A stretch of 64,000 nt of DNA from Nioella sp964229645 (GCF_964229645.1 NZ_CAXREX010000163.1:11265-75264), one strand, 5' to 3'. Shown: positions 41,987 to 51,211, numbered from the stretch's first letter. Translations and numbers: made by a program. Notes: generated from the letters alone by a model not told the origin.

Positions 41987-44299
41987 TCAGAAGCGCGCTT
42001 CGACGGTGAAGTCGAAACTGCGGGTCCGGTCATAGACTTCCTGGTCCAGCACGTGGCTGAAGTTGAAGCGCAGCGGGCCAATCTGGGTATCCCAGAAGAT
42101 CGAGAAACCGACCGACTGGCGCCAGTGCAGATCGTCATCAATTATCAATCCAGCGGTGTTATCAAGCCCCCATACGGAACCGATGTCATAGAACAGACCA
42201 CCGGTTACACCGTATTCCTCGGGCAGGCCGATCGGGAAAGCGGTTTCAAAGCGCGCGGCGACGTAGAAATTACCGCCCAGACCATCTACCTGGGTGCCGG
42301 CATCGGTCAGATCGCGCGGGCCGATGCCGTTGCTTTCAAAGCCGCGCAGCTGGCGCGTGGACAGGGCAAAGCGGTCTGCCCGGCGGCTGTCGCCGTTCAG
42401 CATGTTCAGCGCGCCGCCTTCGACAGTGGCCCGCAGAGACACCTCTTCACGCATGATCGTGGTTTCGGCGGTGGCAGTTGCGGTGGTGCGCACATATTCC
42501 ACGTCGCCCCCGAGACCCGCGAATTCCTGGCCGAAGCGCAGGCTGACCCCGGCATTGGGGTTCAGGCCGGTGCCGATGGTGCTGAAGAAGTAGTTATACC
42601 CCACAGCCGAGGTGATGAGATCGCCTGCATCGTTCTGCAGAATGATCGAAGAGGCCGGCGGCACGTTGGAAATGCCATCCTGCGAGATCCGGTAGAACAG
42701 GCCCAAGCGGCTGAATTCGCTGAGCGGGAAGCTGAAGGACGGGCGGAAGCCGGTGTTCTGCGTGTCATAGCTCGCGTTCTGCCCGTCGGTGGTGGTGTGA
42801 TAGGCATCCAGAGTCAGGGCAACGTCACGACCCATGAAGGCAGGCTCGGTGAACGAGAAGCTGAAGCTGCGCGATTCACGTGCGGTGTCGAGCGAGAAGC
42901 TCACGGCCTGCCCACGACCCAGGAAGTTGCGTTCAGAGAAGCTGAGCGCAAGACCCACACCGGCATCGGTCGAGTAGTTCACGCCGAAGCCGAGCGAGCC
43001 GGTGGGCTGTTCCACGACGTCCACATCGACGATGACCTGGTCGGGGGCCGAGCCGGGGCGCGCCTCGACGGATGCATCCGCGAAGAAGCCAAGCGCCCGG
43101 ATCCGTTCCGCGCCCTGGCGGATTTCGCGCGGGTCGAGCGGATCGCCCTCGGCGCTGCGGAACTGGCGGCGGATCACGCGGTCGAGCGTGGTGGCGTTGC
43201 CTTCGATGTCGATGCGTTCCACGAAGACCCGGTCACCGCGGGAGATGACGAACTCGATATCCAGCGTCAGGTCGGCGTCGTTGCGGGTCACGCGCGGCTC
43301 GATGCGGATGAAACGCAGGCCCATCTGGCTGGCGAGGTTTTCCATCCGGGTGATGGTGTTATCCACCAGGCGCGGCGAATAGGTCACGCCTTCGCGACTA
43401 CGGATGGTTTCGTTGAAGGGTTCCGCATCCACGTCGGGCAATTCACTGACGGTGGTGATCTCCCCGAAAGAGAAGCTCTGCCCTTCACGGATATTGAAGG
43501 TGATGAAATAGGCGTTGCGTTCGCGGGCCAGTTCAGAAGTCACGCTCTGGATCGTGAAGTCGATATAGCCGCGATCGCGATAGAAATCGGTTAGCAGCTG
43601 CTGGTCGAAGGCCACCCGGTCGGCAACGAAGGTGTCCGATCCGATAAGCTGGCGGAAGATCCCGGCCTGCGTGCTTTCCAGAACCCGGCGCAGACGGCGG
43701 TCGGAAAACTCGCGGTTGCCCACGAAGGCGATACGCTCGGTTTCCACGACGCGGCCCTCGGTCACTTCGAAGACCAGGTCCACACGGTTTTCCGAACGGC
43801 GGATGATCACGGGCGTCACGGTTGCGGTCAGGCGGCCCTGCACCTGGTAGGCTTCGGTGATCGAGGCGGCATCCTGTTCGGCCAGCGACGGCGAATAGAC
43901 GCGACGCGGCTGCGACCGGATCACCGTCAGCAGCAATTCGTCGTCGATGCGGCGGTTACCCTCGATATTGATGCGGTTGATCGTCGGGTATTCCTGCACG
44001 ATCGCCACCAGGCGATTGCCGCGCGGATCGAGATCGACGCTCTCGAAAAGGCCGGAGTTCTGAAGTCGCTGGTAGGCGTCGTTGAGTTCGGCTGCGGTCA
44101 GCGTCTGGCCGGACTCGATCCCGAGGAAGGCGAGGATGGTTGCAGGATCGACACGATCATTGCCTTCGACCGCAAAACTGGTGAAGCGGTAGGTCTGTGC
44201 CTCCGCATCGGCCGGCTGAAGAATCAGCACCGAAACCGCCACCAGAAGAATCGCGCCCAAACGCCTTATTCCACTGGAAATACCAGCAATCACCGTCAT
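41987..44299 (-). CDS. bamA: Outer membrane protein assembly factor BamA
   Basis: The Omp85 core of the beta-barrel assembly machine, 770 residues. A signal peptide (about residues 1-34, ending ADAEA) is followed by five POTRA domains (about 37-430) and a 16-stranded barrel with the conserved GxNYSTDAGVGLALSFSERNFLGRG start. The last residue is Phe (TVEARF), as in barrel signals. A TTGACA promoter lies about 36-64 bp upstream, so the gene has its own promoter besides any read-through from rseP. skp follows. Confidence 0.96.
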   Translation of the reverse strand: MTVIAGISSGIRRLGAILLVAVSVLILQPADAEAQTYRFTSFAVEGNDRVDPATILAFLGIESGQTLTAAELNDAYQRLQNSGLFESVDLDPRGNRLVAIVQEYPTINRINIEGNRRIDDELLLTVIRSQPRRVYSPSLAEQDAASITEAYQVQGRLTATVTPVIIRRSENRVDLVFEVTEGRVVETERIAFVGNREFSDRRLRRVLESTQAGIFRQLIGSDTFVADRVAFDQQLLTDFYRDRGYIDFTIQSVTSELARERNAYFITFNIREGQSFSFGEITTVSELPDVDAEPFNETIRSREGVTYSPRLVDNTITRMENLASQMGLRFIRIEPRVTRNDADLTLDIEFVISRGDRVFVERIDIEGNATTLDRVIRRQFRSAEGDPLDPREIRQGAERIRALGFFADASVEARPGSAPDQVIVDVDVVEQPTGSLGFGVNYSTDAGVGLALSFSERNFLGRGQAVSFSLDTARESRSFSFSFTEPAFMGRDVALTLDAYHTTTDGQNASYDTQNTGFRPSFSFPLSEFSRLGLFYRISQDGISNVPPASSIILQNDAGDLITSAVGYNYFFSTIGTGLNPNAGVSLRFGQEFAGLGGDVEYVRTTATATAETTIMREEVSLRATVEGGALNMLNGDSRRADRFALSTRQLRGFESNGIGPRDLTDAGTQVDGLGGNFYVAARFETAFPIGLPEEYGVTGGLFYDIGSVWGLDNTAGLIIDDDLHWRQSVGFSIFWDTQIGPLRFNFSHVLDQEVYDRTRSFDFTVEARF

Positions 44300-44334
44300 C
44301 GTATCCGCCCCGCCAAGTAACCTAGCTTGCCAAA

Positions 44335-44363
44335 GCTCTACCGCTTGGGTGGGGTGATGTCAA
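44335..44363 (-). promoter_or_regulatory. Sigma-70-type promoter for bamA
   Basis: On the minus strand, -35 TTGACA (44363-44358), a 17-nt spacer and -10 TAGAGC (44340-44335). The -35 matches the consensus fully; the -10 matches at three of six positions. Distance to the bamA ATG is about 35 nt from the -10. Confidence 0.55.
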
Positions 44364-44374
44364 AACGCGAGACC

Positions 44375-44404
44375 CCACGGTGTGGGACATTTTCCCAACC
44401 GTGG
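44375..44404. other. Long hairpin upstream of the bamA promoter
   Basis: CCACGGT(G)TGGGA (44375-44387) pairs with TCCCAACCGTGG (44393-44404), a 12-bp stem with one bulged G and a 5-nt loop, 12 bp upstream of the -35. No T-run follows at once on the minus strand, so it may be a terminator remnant or a regulator site. Confidence 0.5.
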
Positions 44405-44462
44405 CACAAGATATACAATTTCGGGGGATCGGGGGGCGCGAACGGCGCTTTGGCCATGCGCA

Positions 44463-44487
44463 AAGCGGGCCGCGTGCGGGCCCGCTT
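44463..44487 (-). terminator. Probable terminator after the 41-aa gene
   Basis: A perfect 9-bp stem, AAGCGGGCC (44463-44471) and GGCCCGCTT (44479-44487), with a 7-nt loop; only a short T-run follows on the minus strand. It lies 20 bp beyond the stop of the small gene. Confidence 0.55.
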
Positions 44488-44507
44488 CTGTCATCTAATC
44501 AATGGGA

Positions 44508-44633
44508 TCAGAGGCTGACCAGCCATCCGGCAACCGTCAGGGCGCCCACGATGGTGATCGGCACCAGGAAACGGTCGATGTTCACTTCGACGAAGAAGCT
44601 GATGGAGCGGTAGCTTTCATTAATCATTCGCAT
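44508..44633 (-). CDS. 41-aa single-span membrane protein between rseP and bamA
   Basis: A small frame read on the minus strand: MRMINESYRSISFFVEVNID, then RFLVPITIVGALTVAGWLVSL and TGA. The N-terminal half is polar with two Arg and acidic residues. The C-terminal 20 residues form one transmembrane helix that reaches the end of the protein. GAGGG lies 8 nt before the ATG, a hairpin terminator follows the stop, and the frame fits the otherwise empty 474-bp gap. I do not know a named family. Position suggests a role near the site-2 protease or the BAM machine, which is inference. A start at the second ATG (44627) is possible. Confidence 0.65.
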   Translation of the reverse strand: MRMINESYRSISFFVEVNIDRFLVPITIVGALTVAGWLVSL

Positions 44634-44773
44634 CGGTCTTGCCCTCGGTTTTCGCGGGGATTTCCCCCGTCGTGGTTCCGAGTCTGACGCTGAATTGGGG
44701 CGGGAATTTGACCTGCCCTTGACGCTTTTACGAAATGTTCATTACTGGCCCGGCCCGGCCTGCCCGCCCCCGA

Positions 44774-46105
44774 TCAGGGGCAGAACAGGTCATTGGTCAG
44801 GGCGAACAACATCAGCGACAGGATAAGCGTCAGGCCAATGGTCATGAAAAGCCGCATCGCCCGGTCAGAGGGTGGACGGCCCGCAACCGCCTCGAAGGCG
44901 TGAAACAGCAGGTGACCGCCATCCAGCACCGGGATGGGGAAAAGGTTCAACAGCCCCACGGCGGTCGACAGGACAGCCACGAACCAGAAGAAACTGTCCA
45001 GACCCTGGCTTGCAGCCGCGCCCGAGGTTTCCGCGATGCCGATGGGGCCTTGCAGATTGCAGCTGGAAATCGCGCCGGTGATCATGTGCCACAAGCCCGA
45101 CAGAGAGGTCTGCACAACGTTGACCACCGTCGACCCGCCCGCCGTGATGGCTTCGCCCAACCCGACGCGGGTGATCTCGGGGTCGAAAAACAGCCCGCCC
45201 GTCACCCCGATCAGCCAGCGGGTCTCGAACCCGCCCTCGGGCGACGGCAAATCCATCCGGCGCGGAGCCAGGGCGATGTCCAGCATCTCGCCATCGCGCC
45301 AGACCGACAGGGCCAGTTCCGCACCCTGGGACGCTTCGACCGCACCGCGAAGTTGCTCGAAGGCGTAGATCGGCGCGCCGTCGATGCTGCGGATCACGTC
45401 GCCCTGCTCCAGGCCCGCATCCATCGCGGCCGAGCGTGGCGTCACGCTCTCGACGACTGCAATAAGGGGGAAGTTCGCGTCGACCGTCAGAGTCTGGCCA
45501 TCCCGCTCCACCTCGTAGGACAGCGCGGAAGCCGGTTCCAGGGTGCGGCCAAGTTCGAACACGTCAACCAGCGTTTCAACCGCCTCGCCCTCGATCGAGA
45601 GAATGCGATCGCCCGGCTCCAGAAGCTGCATGTCGGCGGGCATCGGGCGGATGTCGCCTACCACGGGCTCGTTCGAAGCCTGGCCGGAAAAGACCATGAC
45701 GCCAGCAAAGACGATCACCGACAGGATGAAATTGAAGATCGGACCCGCCGCCACCGTGGCCGCGCGGGCCCAAAGCGGGGCGCCGTGCATGGATCGCCGG
45801 CGTTCTTCGGGGTCGAGCGCATCGACCGCCGCCGCATCCTTGCCCGAGGCCGCGTTGGCATCGCCGAGGAATTTCACGTACCCGCCAAATGGAAGCGCGG
45901 CGACCTGCCACTTGGTGCCGTGCCGGTCCGTGCGGGCAAACAGCACCGGGCCGAACCCGAGCGAGAACACCTCTGCATGGATGCCAGACCAGCGCCCCAC
46001 GATGTAATGGCCGTATTCATGGATCGCGACGATGATCGACAGCGCCACCACGAAGGCCAGAAGGGTGAAGGCGAAGCCGCCGAAGGAAGGGATAAGCTCG
46101 GTCAA
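44774..46105 (-). CDS. rseP: Site-2 intramembrane zinc metalloprotease RseP
   Basis: RseP cleaves anti-sigma factors and remnant signal peptides inside the membrane. The 443-residue protein has HEXXH in IHEYGH (about residues 29-34) within the first helix, the FGPVLFARTDRHGTKW and GGYVKFLGD loop, two PDZ-like domains (about 130-300), and the third ligand motif NLFPIPVLDGGHLLF near the C-terminus. The start codon appears to be TTG at 46105, which overlaps the dxr TGA (TTGA) and has GGAG 8 nt upstream; no other start precedes HEYGH. It follows dxr in the same operon. Confidence 0.95.
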   Translation of the reverse strand: MTELIPSFGGFAFTLLAFVVALSIIVAIHEYGHYIVGRWSGIHAEVFSLGFGPVLFARTDRHGTKWQVAALPFGGYVKFLGDANAASGKDAAAVDALDPEERRRSMHGAPLWARAATVAAGPIFNFILSVIVFAGVMVFSGQASNEPVVGDIRPMPADMQLLEPGDRILSIEGEAVETLVDVFELGRTLEPASALSYEVERDGQTLTVDANFPLIAVVESVTPRSAAMDAGLEQGDVIRSIDGAPIYAFEQLRGAVEASQGAELALSVWRDGEMLDIALAPRRMDLPSPEGGFETRWLIGVTGGLFFDPEITRVGLGEAITAGGSTVVNVVQTSLSGLWHMITGAISSCNLQGPIGIAETSGAAASQGLDSFFWFVAVLSTAVGLLNLFPIPVLDGGHLLFHAFEAVAGRPPSDRAMRLFMTIGLTLILSLMLFALTNDLFCP

Positions 46106-47286
46106 GCACTCTGCTCCTGTCTCGCTTGGGCCAGTTCGCTGGCTCTCACTCTTGCCAGATGGTCCGTCATCAGCACTGTCTCAAGGCTGTCCATGGCATC
46201 GGTAAGGCGAATTTCGCGCGACATCGCGTCAAGCGTGTCCTCCACGAGCGGCGCCATCTCGGTAAAGCGGATATCACCGGCGATGAAATGGTCGAGCGCG
46301 ATTTCCTTGGCCGCGTTGAACACGGCCCCCGCGCCGCCGCCCGTCGCCATCACGTCACGCGCAAGCCGCAGGGCCGGGAAACGCTCCGTGTCGGGCGCGC
46401 GAAATTCGAGCGTCGCAAGCTTGGCCAGGTCAACCCGCTCGACCGGCAGCGCGCGCCGTTCGGGCCAGTGCAGGGCATAGCCGATCGCATGGCGCATGTC
46501 GGGCGCACCCAGATGCGCCATCAGCGCGCCATCGCTGAACCCCACCAGCGCATGAACGATGCTTTGCGGATGGATCACGGTGTCGATCTTTTCTGGCGAA
46601 ATTCCGAAAAATTCCTTTGTTTCAATCAGTTCTAGCGCCTTGTTGAACATGGACGCGCTGTCGATCGTGATCCGCTGTCCCATGTCCCAGTTGGGGTGCG
46701 CGCAGGCATCGGCGAGGGTGGCCTGCGACAGCCGCTCCAGCGGCCAGTCGCGCAGCGCCCCGCCCGAGGCAGTGATGATGACCCGTTCCACGGCGTCCAT
46801 GTCTTCGCCCACCAGGGCCTGGAACACGGCGGAATGTTCGCTGTCCACGGGCAGGATGCGAGCCCCGTGGGCACGCGCTTCGGCCATCAGCAGCGGGCCT
46901 GCTGTGACCAGGCTTTCCTTGTTGGCAAGCGCCAGGCTGCGCCCGTGACGCAGGCCATGAAAGCCCGGCGCCAGTCCGGCGGCGCCGACGATCGCTGACA
47001 TGATCCAGTCGGCGGGCCGGTCGGCGGCTTCGATCAGCGCCTCCTGCCCGGCAGCCACGGCAACCCCGGACCCCGCCAGAGCCTCGCGCAACGCGGGCAG
47101 ACAATCCTCGTAGCAGGTCACCGCGATCTCGGCCCGGAATTCGCGTGCGTCGCGGGCCAGTTGGCTGATGTTGCGCCCACCCGTCAGCGCCACCACGCGG
47201 TAACCCGCGGGGTCGCGTCGGATAAGGTCCAGCGTGTTTTGTCCGATGGACCCGGTCGCACCGAAAATGCTGACCGTTCTCGTCAC
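46102..47286 (-). CDS. dxr: 1-deoxy-D-xylulose 5-phosphate reductoisomerase
   Basis: The second enzyme of the MEP isoprenoid pathway, NADPH dependent. The 394-residue protein starts with SIFGATGSIGQNTLDLI, has ALANKESLVTAGPLLM, PVDSEHSAVFQAL with metal-binding acids, ASGGALRDWPLERL, HPNWDMGQRITIDSASMFNKALELIE and HPQSIVHALVGFSDG. The GTG start at 47286 overlaps the cdsA TGA (GTGA). The longer frame to 47502 is internal to cdsA. Its product feeds the undecaprenyl synthesis of the neighbouring uppS. Confidence 0.97.
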   Translation of the reverse strand: MTRTVSIFGATGSIGQNTLDLIRRDPAGYRVVALTGGRNISQLARDAREFRAEIAVTCYEDCLPALREALAGSGVAVAAGQEALIEAADRPADWIMSAIVGAAGLAPGFHGLRHGRSLALANKESLVTAGPLLMAEARAHGARILPVDSEHSAVFQALVGEDMDAVERVIITASGGALRDWPLERLSQATLADACAHPNWDMGQRITIDSASMFNKALELIETKEFFGISPEKIDTVIHPQSIVHALVGFSDGALMAHLGAPDMRHAIGYALHWPERRALPVERVDLAKLATLEFRAPDTERFPALRLARDVMATGGGAGAVFNAAKEIALDHFIAGDIRFTEMAPLVEDTLDAMSREIRLTDAMDSLETVLMTDHLARVRASELAQARQEQSA

Positions 47287-48104
47287 ATCAACTGCCCCCC
47301 GGCAAGGATCATCGCAAGCGTGGCGACCGCCCCTGCCCCGGCCATCGCGTCGAAACGGTCGAGAATGCCGCCATGTCCCGGAATGAGGTTCGAGGAATCC
47401 TTGACGCCCACATGCCGCTTGATGGCGCTTTCGGCGATGTCGCCCATCTGCGAGGCCAGGGACAGCAGCGGGGCGACCAGAAGCACCATGACCGGCTCCC
47501 ACCCCAGAAGCGCCCAGGCAACGGCAGCGGCGGCGATCCAGCCCGCCGCGGTGCCAGACCAGGTCTTCTTGGGGCTGACCCGTGGCCAGAGCTTCGTGCC
47601 GCCAAGGATGCGCCCGGCGAAATAGCCCGCGATATCCGTCGCCACCACGACGCCCACGACGAAAAGGACGAAGATCAGCCCATACATGACCCGCAGGTAG
47701 AACAGGCCGAAAGCCGCGAACAGGAAATAGCTGCCATAGGTGACGAAGATCCAGCCGCGCCCTTCGGGCACGTTCTGCACCCCGCCCCAGATCGCAAGGC
47801 CGATCAGCGGCACGATCCAGGGGGTGAGGATCAGATGTTCCAGGAAGCCCTCGCCGCGGGCGAAGGCAAAGATCTGCGCCAGACAGGCGGCCAGCATGCC
47901 GGCCCCGGCGATCAGCCCCGCCACGCGCGGCGATCCCCCGTCAAGCAGCCGGTGCAGTTCCCAGATGCCAAGTGCCGCCAGCAAGACCAGCCCGATCATC
48001 AGAGGAAACCCACCAAGATAGATCAGCCCGAAGCCCACGGCGGCCATGCCAAGCCCCGAGATCACCCGAGGGGCCAGATCGCCCCAACGCCCCGCGCCGC
48101 TCAT
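47283..48104 (-). CDS. cdsA: Phosphatidate cytidylyltransferase
   Basis: Makes CDP-diacylglycerol, the branch point of phospholipid synthesis. An integral membrane protein of 273 residues with about seven to eight helices. The CdsA signature near the C-terminus is KDSSNLIPGHGGILDRFDA, preceded by GGTKLWPRVSPKKTWSGTAAGW. The ATG overlaps the uppS stop by 4 nt and the stop overlaps dxr, so it is translated within the uppS-cdsA-dxr-rseP chain. Confidence 0.97.
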   Translation of the reverse strand: MSGAGRWGDLAPRVISGLGMAAVGFGLIYLGGFPLMIGLVLLAALGIWELHRLLDGGSPRVAGLIAGAGMLAACLAQIFAFARGEGFLEHLILTPWIVPLIGLAIWGGVQNVPEGRGWIFVTYGSYFLFAAFGLFYLRVMYGLIFVLFVVGVVVATDIAGYFAGRILGGTKLWPRVSPKKTWSGTAAGWIAAAAVAWALLGWEPVMVLLVAPLLSLASQMGDIAESAIKRHVGVKDSSNLIPGHGGILDRFDAMAGAGAVATLAMILAGGQLM

Positions 48105-48847
48105 GCCTTGACGGCACCGAAGCGCCGGTCCCTCTGGCCAAACCGGGCCAGCACTTTTTCGAATTCGTCCTTGGTGAAGTCAGGCCAGAGTGTGTCGATG
48201 AATTCATACTCCGCATAAGCCGACTGCCACAGAAGGAAGTTGGAAATCCGCGCCTCTCCGCTGGTGCGGATCACGAGGTCTGGATCGGGCAGGTAGCAGG
48301 TGTCGAGATAGCGCGGCAGGGTTTCGTCATCCACGTCCCTGGGATCGAGCTTGCCCGCCGCCACGTCCTGCGCCAGCCGCTTGGTGGCGCGGGCCACCTC
48401 GTCGCGGCCGCCATAGTTCAGCGCGATGGTCAGGTTGACCCCGGTATTGTCCGCGGTCAGCAGTTCGAGATTGTCCATCATGTCCTGAAGCCGGGGCTCC
48501 AGCCGGACACGGTCACCGATGAAGCGCACGCGCACGTTCTTGGCATGCAGTTCCTGCGCCTTGTTCGTGATGAAGCGCTTGAAGAGCCGCATCAGCCCCG
48601 CAACCTCGGTCTGGGTGCGTTTCCAGTTCTCGGTCGAGAAGGCGAAGATGGTCAGGTATTTTACGCCGAGCGGCTCGCAGGCTTCGACGATTTCCTGCAC
48701 GCGCCGTGCCCCGGCGTGATGCCCGACAAGACGCGGCCGCCCGCGCAGCTGCGCCCAACGGCCATTGCCATCCATGATGATCGCCACGTGGCGCGGTGGG
48801 GTCGGAGTGTTGTCCTTGGGGGCCATCGGCGCTGCCACGGGGATCAT
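48101..48847 (-). CDS. uppS: Undecaprenyl diphosphate synthase
   Basis: The cis-prenyltransferase that makes the C55 lipid carrier for wall and surface polymers. The 248-residue protein has HVAIIMDGNGRWAQLRG with the catalytic Asp, GHHAGARRVQEIVEAC, FAFSTENWKR, NYGGRDEVARA and DLVIRTSGEARISNFLLWQSAYAEYEF. A second ATG seven codons in (48826) is the other possible start. It begins 9 bp after the frr stop. Confidence 0.97.
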   Translation of the reverse strand: MIPVAAPMAPKDNTPTPPRHVAIIMDGNGRWAQLRGRPRLVGHHAGARRVQEIVEACEPLGVKYLTIFAFSTENWKRTQTEVAGLMRLFKRFITNKAQELHAKNVRVRFIGDRVRLEPRLQDMMDNLELLTADNTGVNLTIALNYGGRDEVARATKRLAQDVAAGKLDPRDVDDETLPRYLDTCYLPDPDLVIRTSGEARISNFLLWQSAYAEYEFIDTLWPDFTKDEFEKVLARFGQRDRRFGAVKA

Positions 48848-48856
48848 GCGAGGTCG

Positions 48857-49420
48857 TCAGACCTGCATGATCTCTTCCTGCTTGGTGGCCAGCGACGCAT
48901 CGACCTTGGCGATATGGGCATCGGTGATTTCCTGCACTTCGGATTCCCAGATCTTCTGGTCGTCCTCGGACATGCCCGCCGCCTTGGCCTTCTTGATCTG
49001 GTCCATACCGTCGCGGCGCACGTTGCGGATCGCCACGCGCGCGTGTTCGGCATATTGCGCGGCGACCTTGGTCAGTTCGCGGCGGCGTTCCTCGTTCAAC
49101 TCGGGGATCGGCAGCATGATGATGGTGCCGTTGAGCTGCGGGTTGATGCCAAGGCCCGACTCGCGGATTGCCTTCTCAACCTTGCCCACCAGCGACTTGT
49201 CCCAGACATTGATCGTCACCATGCGCGGCTCGGGCACGTTTACCGTGCCGACCTGATTGATGGGCGTCATCTGGCCATAGGCATCCACCTGCACGGGCTC
49301 CAGCATCGAGGCCGAGGCCCGACCCGTCCGCAGCGAGGCGAATTCCGTTCTCAGCGATGCCAGGGCGCCATCCATGCGCCGTTCCAGATCGTCCAGATCA
49401 ATCTCCAAATCGTCGGACAT
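48857..49420 (-). CDS. frr: Ribosome recycling factor
   Basis: RRF splits post-termination ribosomes together with EF-G. The 187-residue protein has the normal length, the RTGRASASMLEPVQVDAYG segment, TPINQVGTVNVPEPRMVTI, GLGINPQLNGTIIMLPIPELNEERRRELTK, and the C-terminal helix arm. GGAGG lies 7 nt before the ATG. It follows pyrH by 48 bp, the usual order in proteobacteria. Confidence 0.97.
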   Translation of the reverse strand: MSDDLEIDLDDLERRMDGALASLRTEFASLRTGRASASMLEPVQVDAYGQMTPINQVGTVNVPEPRMVTINVWDKSLVGKVEKAIRESGLGINPQLNGTIIMLPIPELNEERRRELTKVAAQYAEHARVAIRNVRRDGMDQIKKAKAAGMSEDDQKIWESEVQEITDAHIAKVDASLATKQEEIMQV

Positions 49421-49468
49421 GCCCGTACCTCCGTCAGGTCTTGCTCGTTGGTTGGGGTTTTACCCCGT

Positions 49469-50197
49469 TCATTGCACCTTTGTATAGGTGCCTTCCCCGG
49501 CCAGGATCCCCTTGAACCCGCCCGGTTCATCCAGGCTGAAGACGATGATCGGCATGTGGTTCTCGCGCGCCAGCGCGATGGCCGATGCATCCATCACGCC
49601 CAGGTGCTGCGCCAGCACATCATCATAGGAAATCGTGTCATAGCGGGTGGCGTCGTCGTGCTTGACCGGATCCTTGTCATAGACACCGTCAACCTTGGTG
49701 CCCTTGAAGATCGCCTGGCAGTTCATCTCGTTGGCCCGCAGCGTGGCGGCGGTATCGGTGGTGAAATAGGGGTTACCGGTGCCGGCGGCGAAGATCACCA
49801 CGCGCTTCTTTTCCAGGTGGCGCACAGCGCGGCGGCGAATATAGGGTTCGCAGACCTGGTCCATCGGGATGGCGCTGATCACGCGGGTGTGGATGCCCAG
49901 CTTTTCGAGCGCACCCTGCATCGCCAGCGCGTTCATCACCGTGGCCAGCATGCCCATGTAATCGGCCGTTGCCCGTTCCATGCCCTGCGCGCTGCCCTGA
50001 AGACCGCGGAAGATGTTGCCGCCCCCGATCACCATGCAGATTTCCACGCCCATGTCGTGCACCGACTTCACCTCGCGGGCGATCCGTTCCACCGTGGGCG
50101 GGTTCAGACCGTAGCCCTTGTCCCCCATCAGGGCCTCGCCCGAGATCTTCAGCATGACGCGGGAATAAGTCGGGGCGGGCGCGGTGTCTGAGGGCAT
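49469..50197 (-). CDS. pyrH: Uridylate kinase
   Basis: UMP kinase of the amino-acid kinase fold, 242 residues. Visible blocks are VMLKISGEALMGDKGYGLNP, VIGGGNIFRG, the GMERATADYMGMLATVMNALAMQ segment and FAAGTGNPYFTTDTAATLRANEM, then GVYDKDPVKH. It is the first gene of the minus-strand envelope cluster and is divergent from miaA over 141 bp. That gap holds a GC-rich dyad near 50224-50246 that could be a leader hairpin. Confidence 0.97.
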   Translation of the reverse strand: MPSDTAPAPTYSRVMLKISGEALMGDKGYGLNPPTVERIAREVKSVHDMGVEICMVIGGGNIFRGLQGSAQGMERATADYMGMLATVMNALAMQGALEKLGIHTRVISAIPMDQVCEPYIRRRAVRHLEKKRVVIFAAGTGNPYFTTDTAATLRANEMNCQAIFKGTKVDGVYDKDPVKHDDATRYDTISYDDVLAQHLGVMDASAIALARENHMPIIVFSLDEPGGFKGILAGEGTYTKVQ

Positions 50198-50338
50198 GGG
50201 AGATCCTTGGAATTATGTTATCTGCCGGGGCCTTTTGCGGCCCGGCGCAACATGGCCTAAATAGGCCCGGGGTTCAACGGCCAATCCCGCCCCAAAAGGC
50301 GTAGGACTGGGCGCATTCGAGACAGGCAAAGGCGACCG

Positions 50339-51211
50339 ATGATCGACATTTCCAAGCTATCGCCAGAGCGGCCGGTGCTGATCGCGGGGCCGACGGCCTC
50401 GGGCAAAACCGCCCTGGCGCTGGAGATCGCGGCGCGTCAGGGCGGGCGCATCATCAATGCCGATGCGCTTCAGGTCTATGATGGCTGGCGTGTCCTGACC
50501 GCCCGCCCCTCGCCCGAGGAAGAGGCCAGCGCGCCACATGCGCTCTTTGGCCATGTGCCGTTTGATGCGGACTATTCCACCGGCCAGTGGCTACGCGACG
50601 TGATTCCCCTGCTGGAGGGTGGACCGCGTCCGATCATCGTGGGTGGAACCGGGCTCTACTTTGCCGCCCTGACCGAGGGTCTGGCGGAAATCCCCGCCAC
50701 ACCCCCGGCCATCCGGGCCGAGGCGGACGCAATGGAGCCGGCCAAGATGCTGGCCGATCTCGACCGCGAGGACCCCGAGATCGCAGGCCGGATCGACCGG
50801 CAGAACCCGATGCGGATCCAGCGGGCCTGGGAGGTTCTGCGCGCCACGGGAAAACCGCTCTCGGCCTGGCAGGCCGAGACCCCTGCCCCGGCCCTGCCGC
50901 TCGATCAGTGCGAGCCTCTTCTTCTGGATGCCGACCGCGACTGGCTGGCCGAGCGGATCGCGCGGCGCTTCGACCTGATGCTGAAGGGCGGCGCCCTGGA
51001 GGAGGCCCGTGCGCTGGAACCGGTCTGGGAACAGGCTGGCGGTGCGAAGAAAGCCATCGGCGGGCCAGAACTCATCGCCCATCTGCGCGGGCAGCTCAGC
51101 CTGTCGGACGCGCGCGAGGCCGCGATCATCGGTTCGCGCCAATACGCCAAGCGGCAACGGACCTGGTTCCGCGCGCGAATGAGGCAATGGCGCGCGATCG
51201 CGCTGCCCTGA
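50339..51211 (+). CDS. miaA: tRNA dimethylallyltransferase
   Basis: MiaA adds the isopentenyl group to A37 of tRNAs that read codons starting with U. The 290-residue protein has the P-loop AGPTASGKTALAL, INADALQVYDGWRVLTARPS, GHVPFDADYSTGQWLRD, IIVGGTGLYFAALT and a C-terminal SRQYAKRQRTWFR block. The second motif lacks the usual Ser of NADSxQVY (Ala-Leu here). Dimethylallyl diphosphate comes from the pathway of dxr across the divergent junction. Confidence 0.96.
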   Translation: MIDISKLSPERPVLIAGPTASGKTALALEIAARQGGRIINADALQVYDGWRVLTARPSPEEEASAPHALFGHVPFDADYSTGQWLRDVIPLLEGGPRPIIVGGTGLYFAALTEGLAEIPATPPAIRAEADAMEPAKMLADLDREDPEIAGRIDRQNPMRIQRAWEVLRATGKPLSAWQAETPAPALPLDQCEPLLLDADRDWLAERIARRFDLMLKGGALEEARALEPVWEQAGGAKKAIGGPELIAHLRGQLSLSDAREAAIIGSRQYAKRQRTWFRARMRQWRAIALP

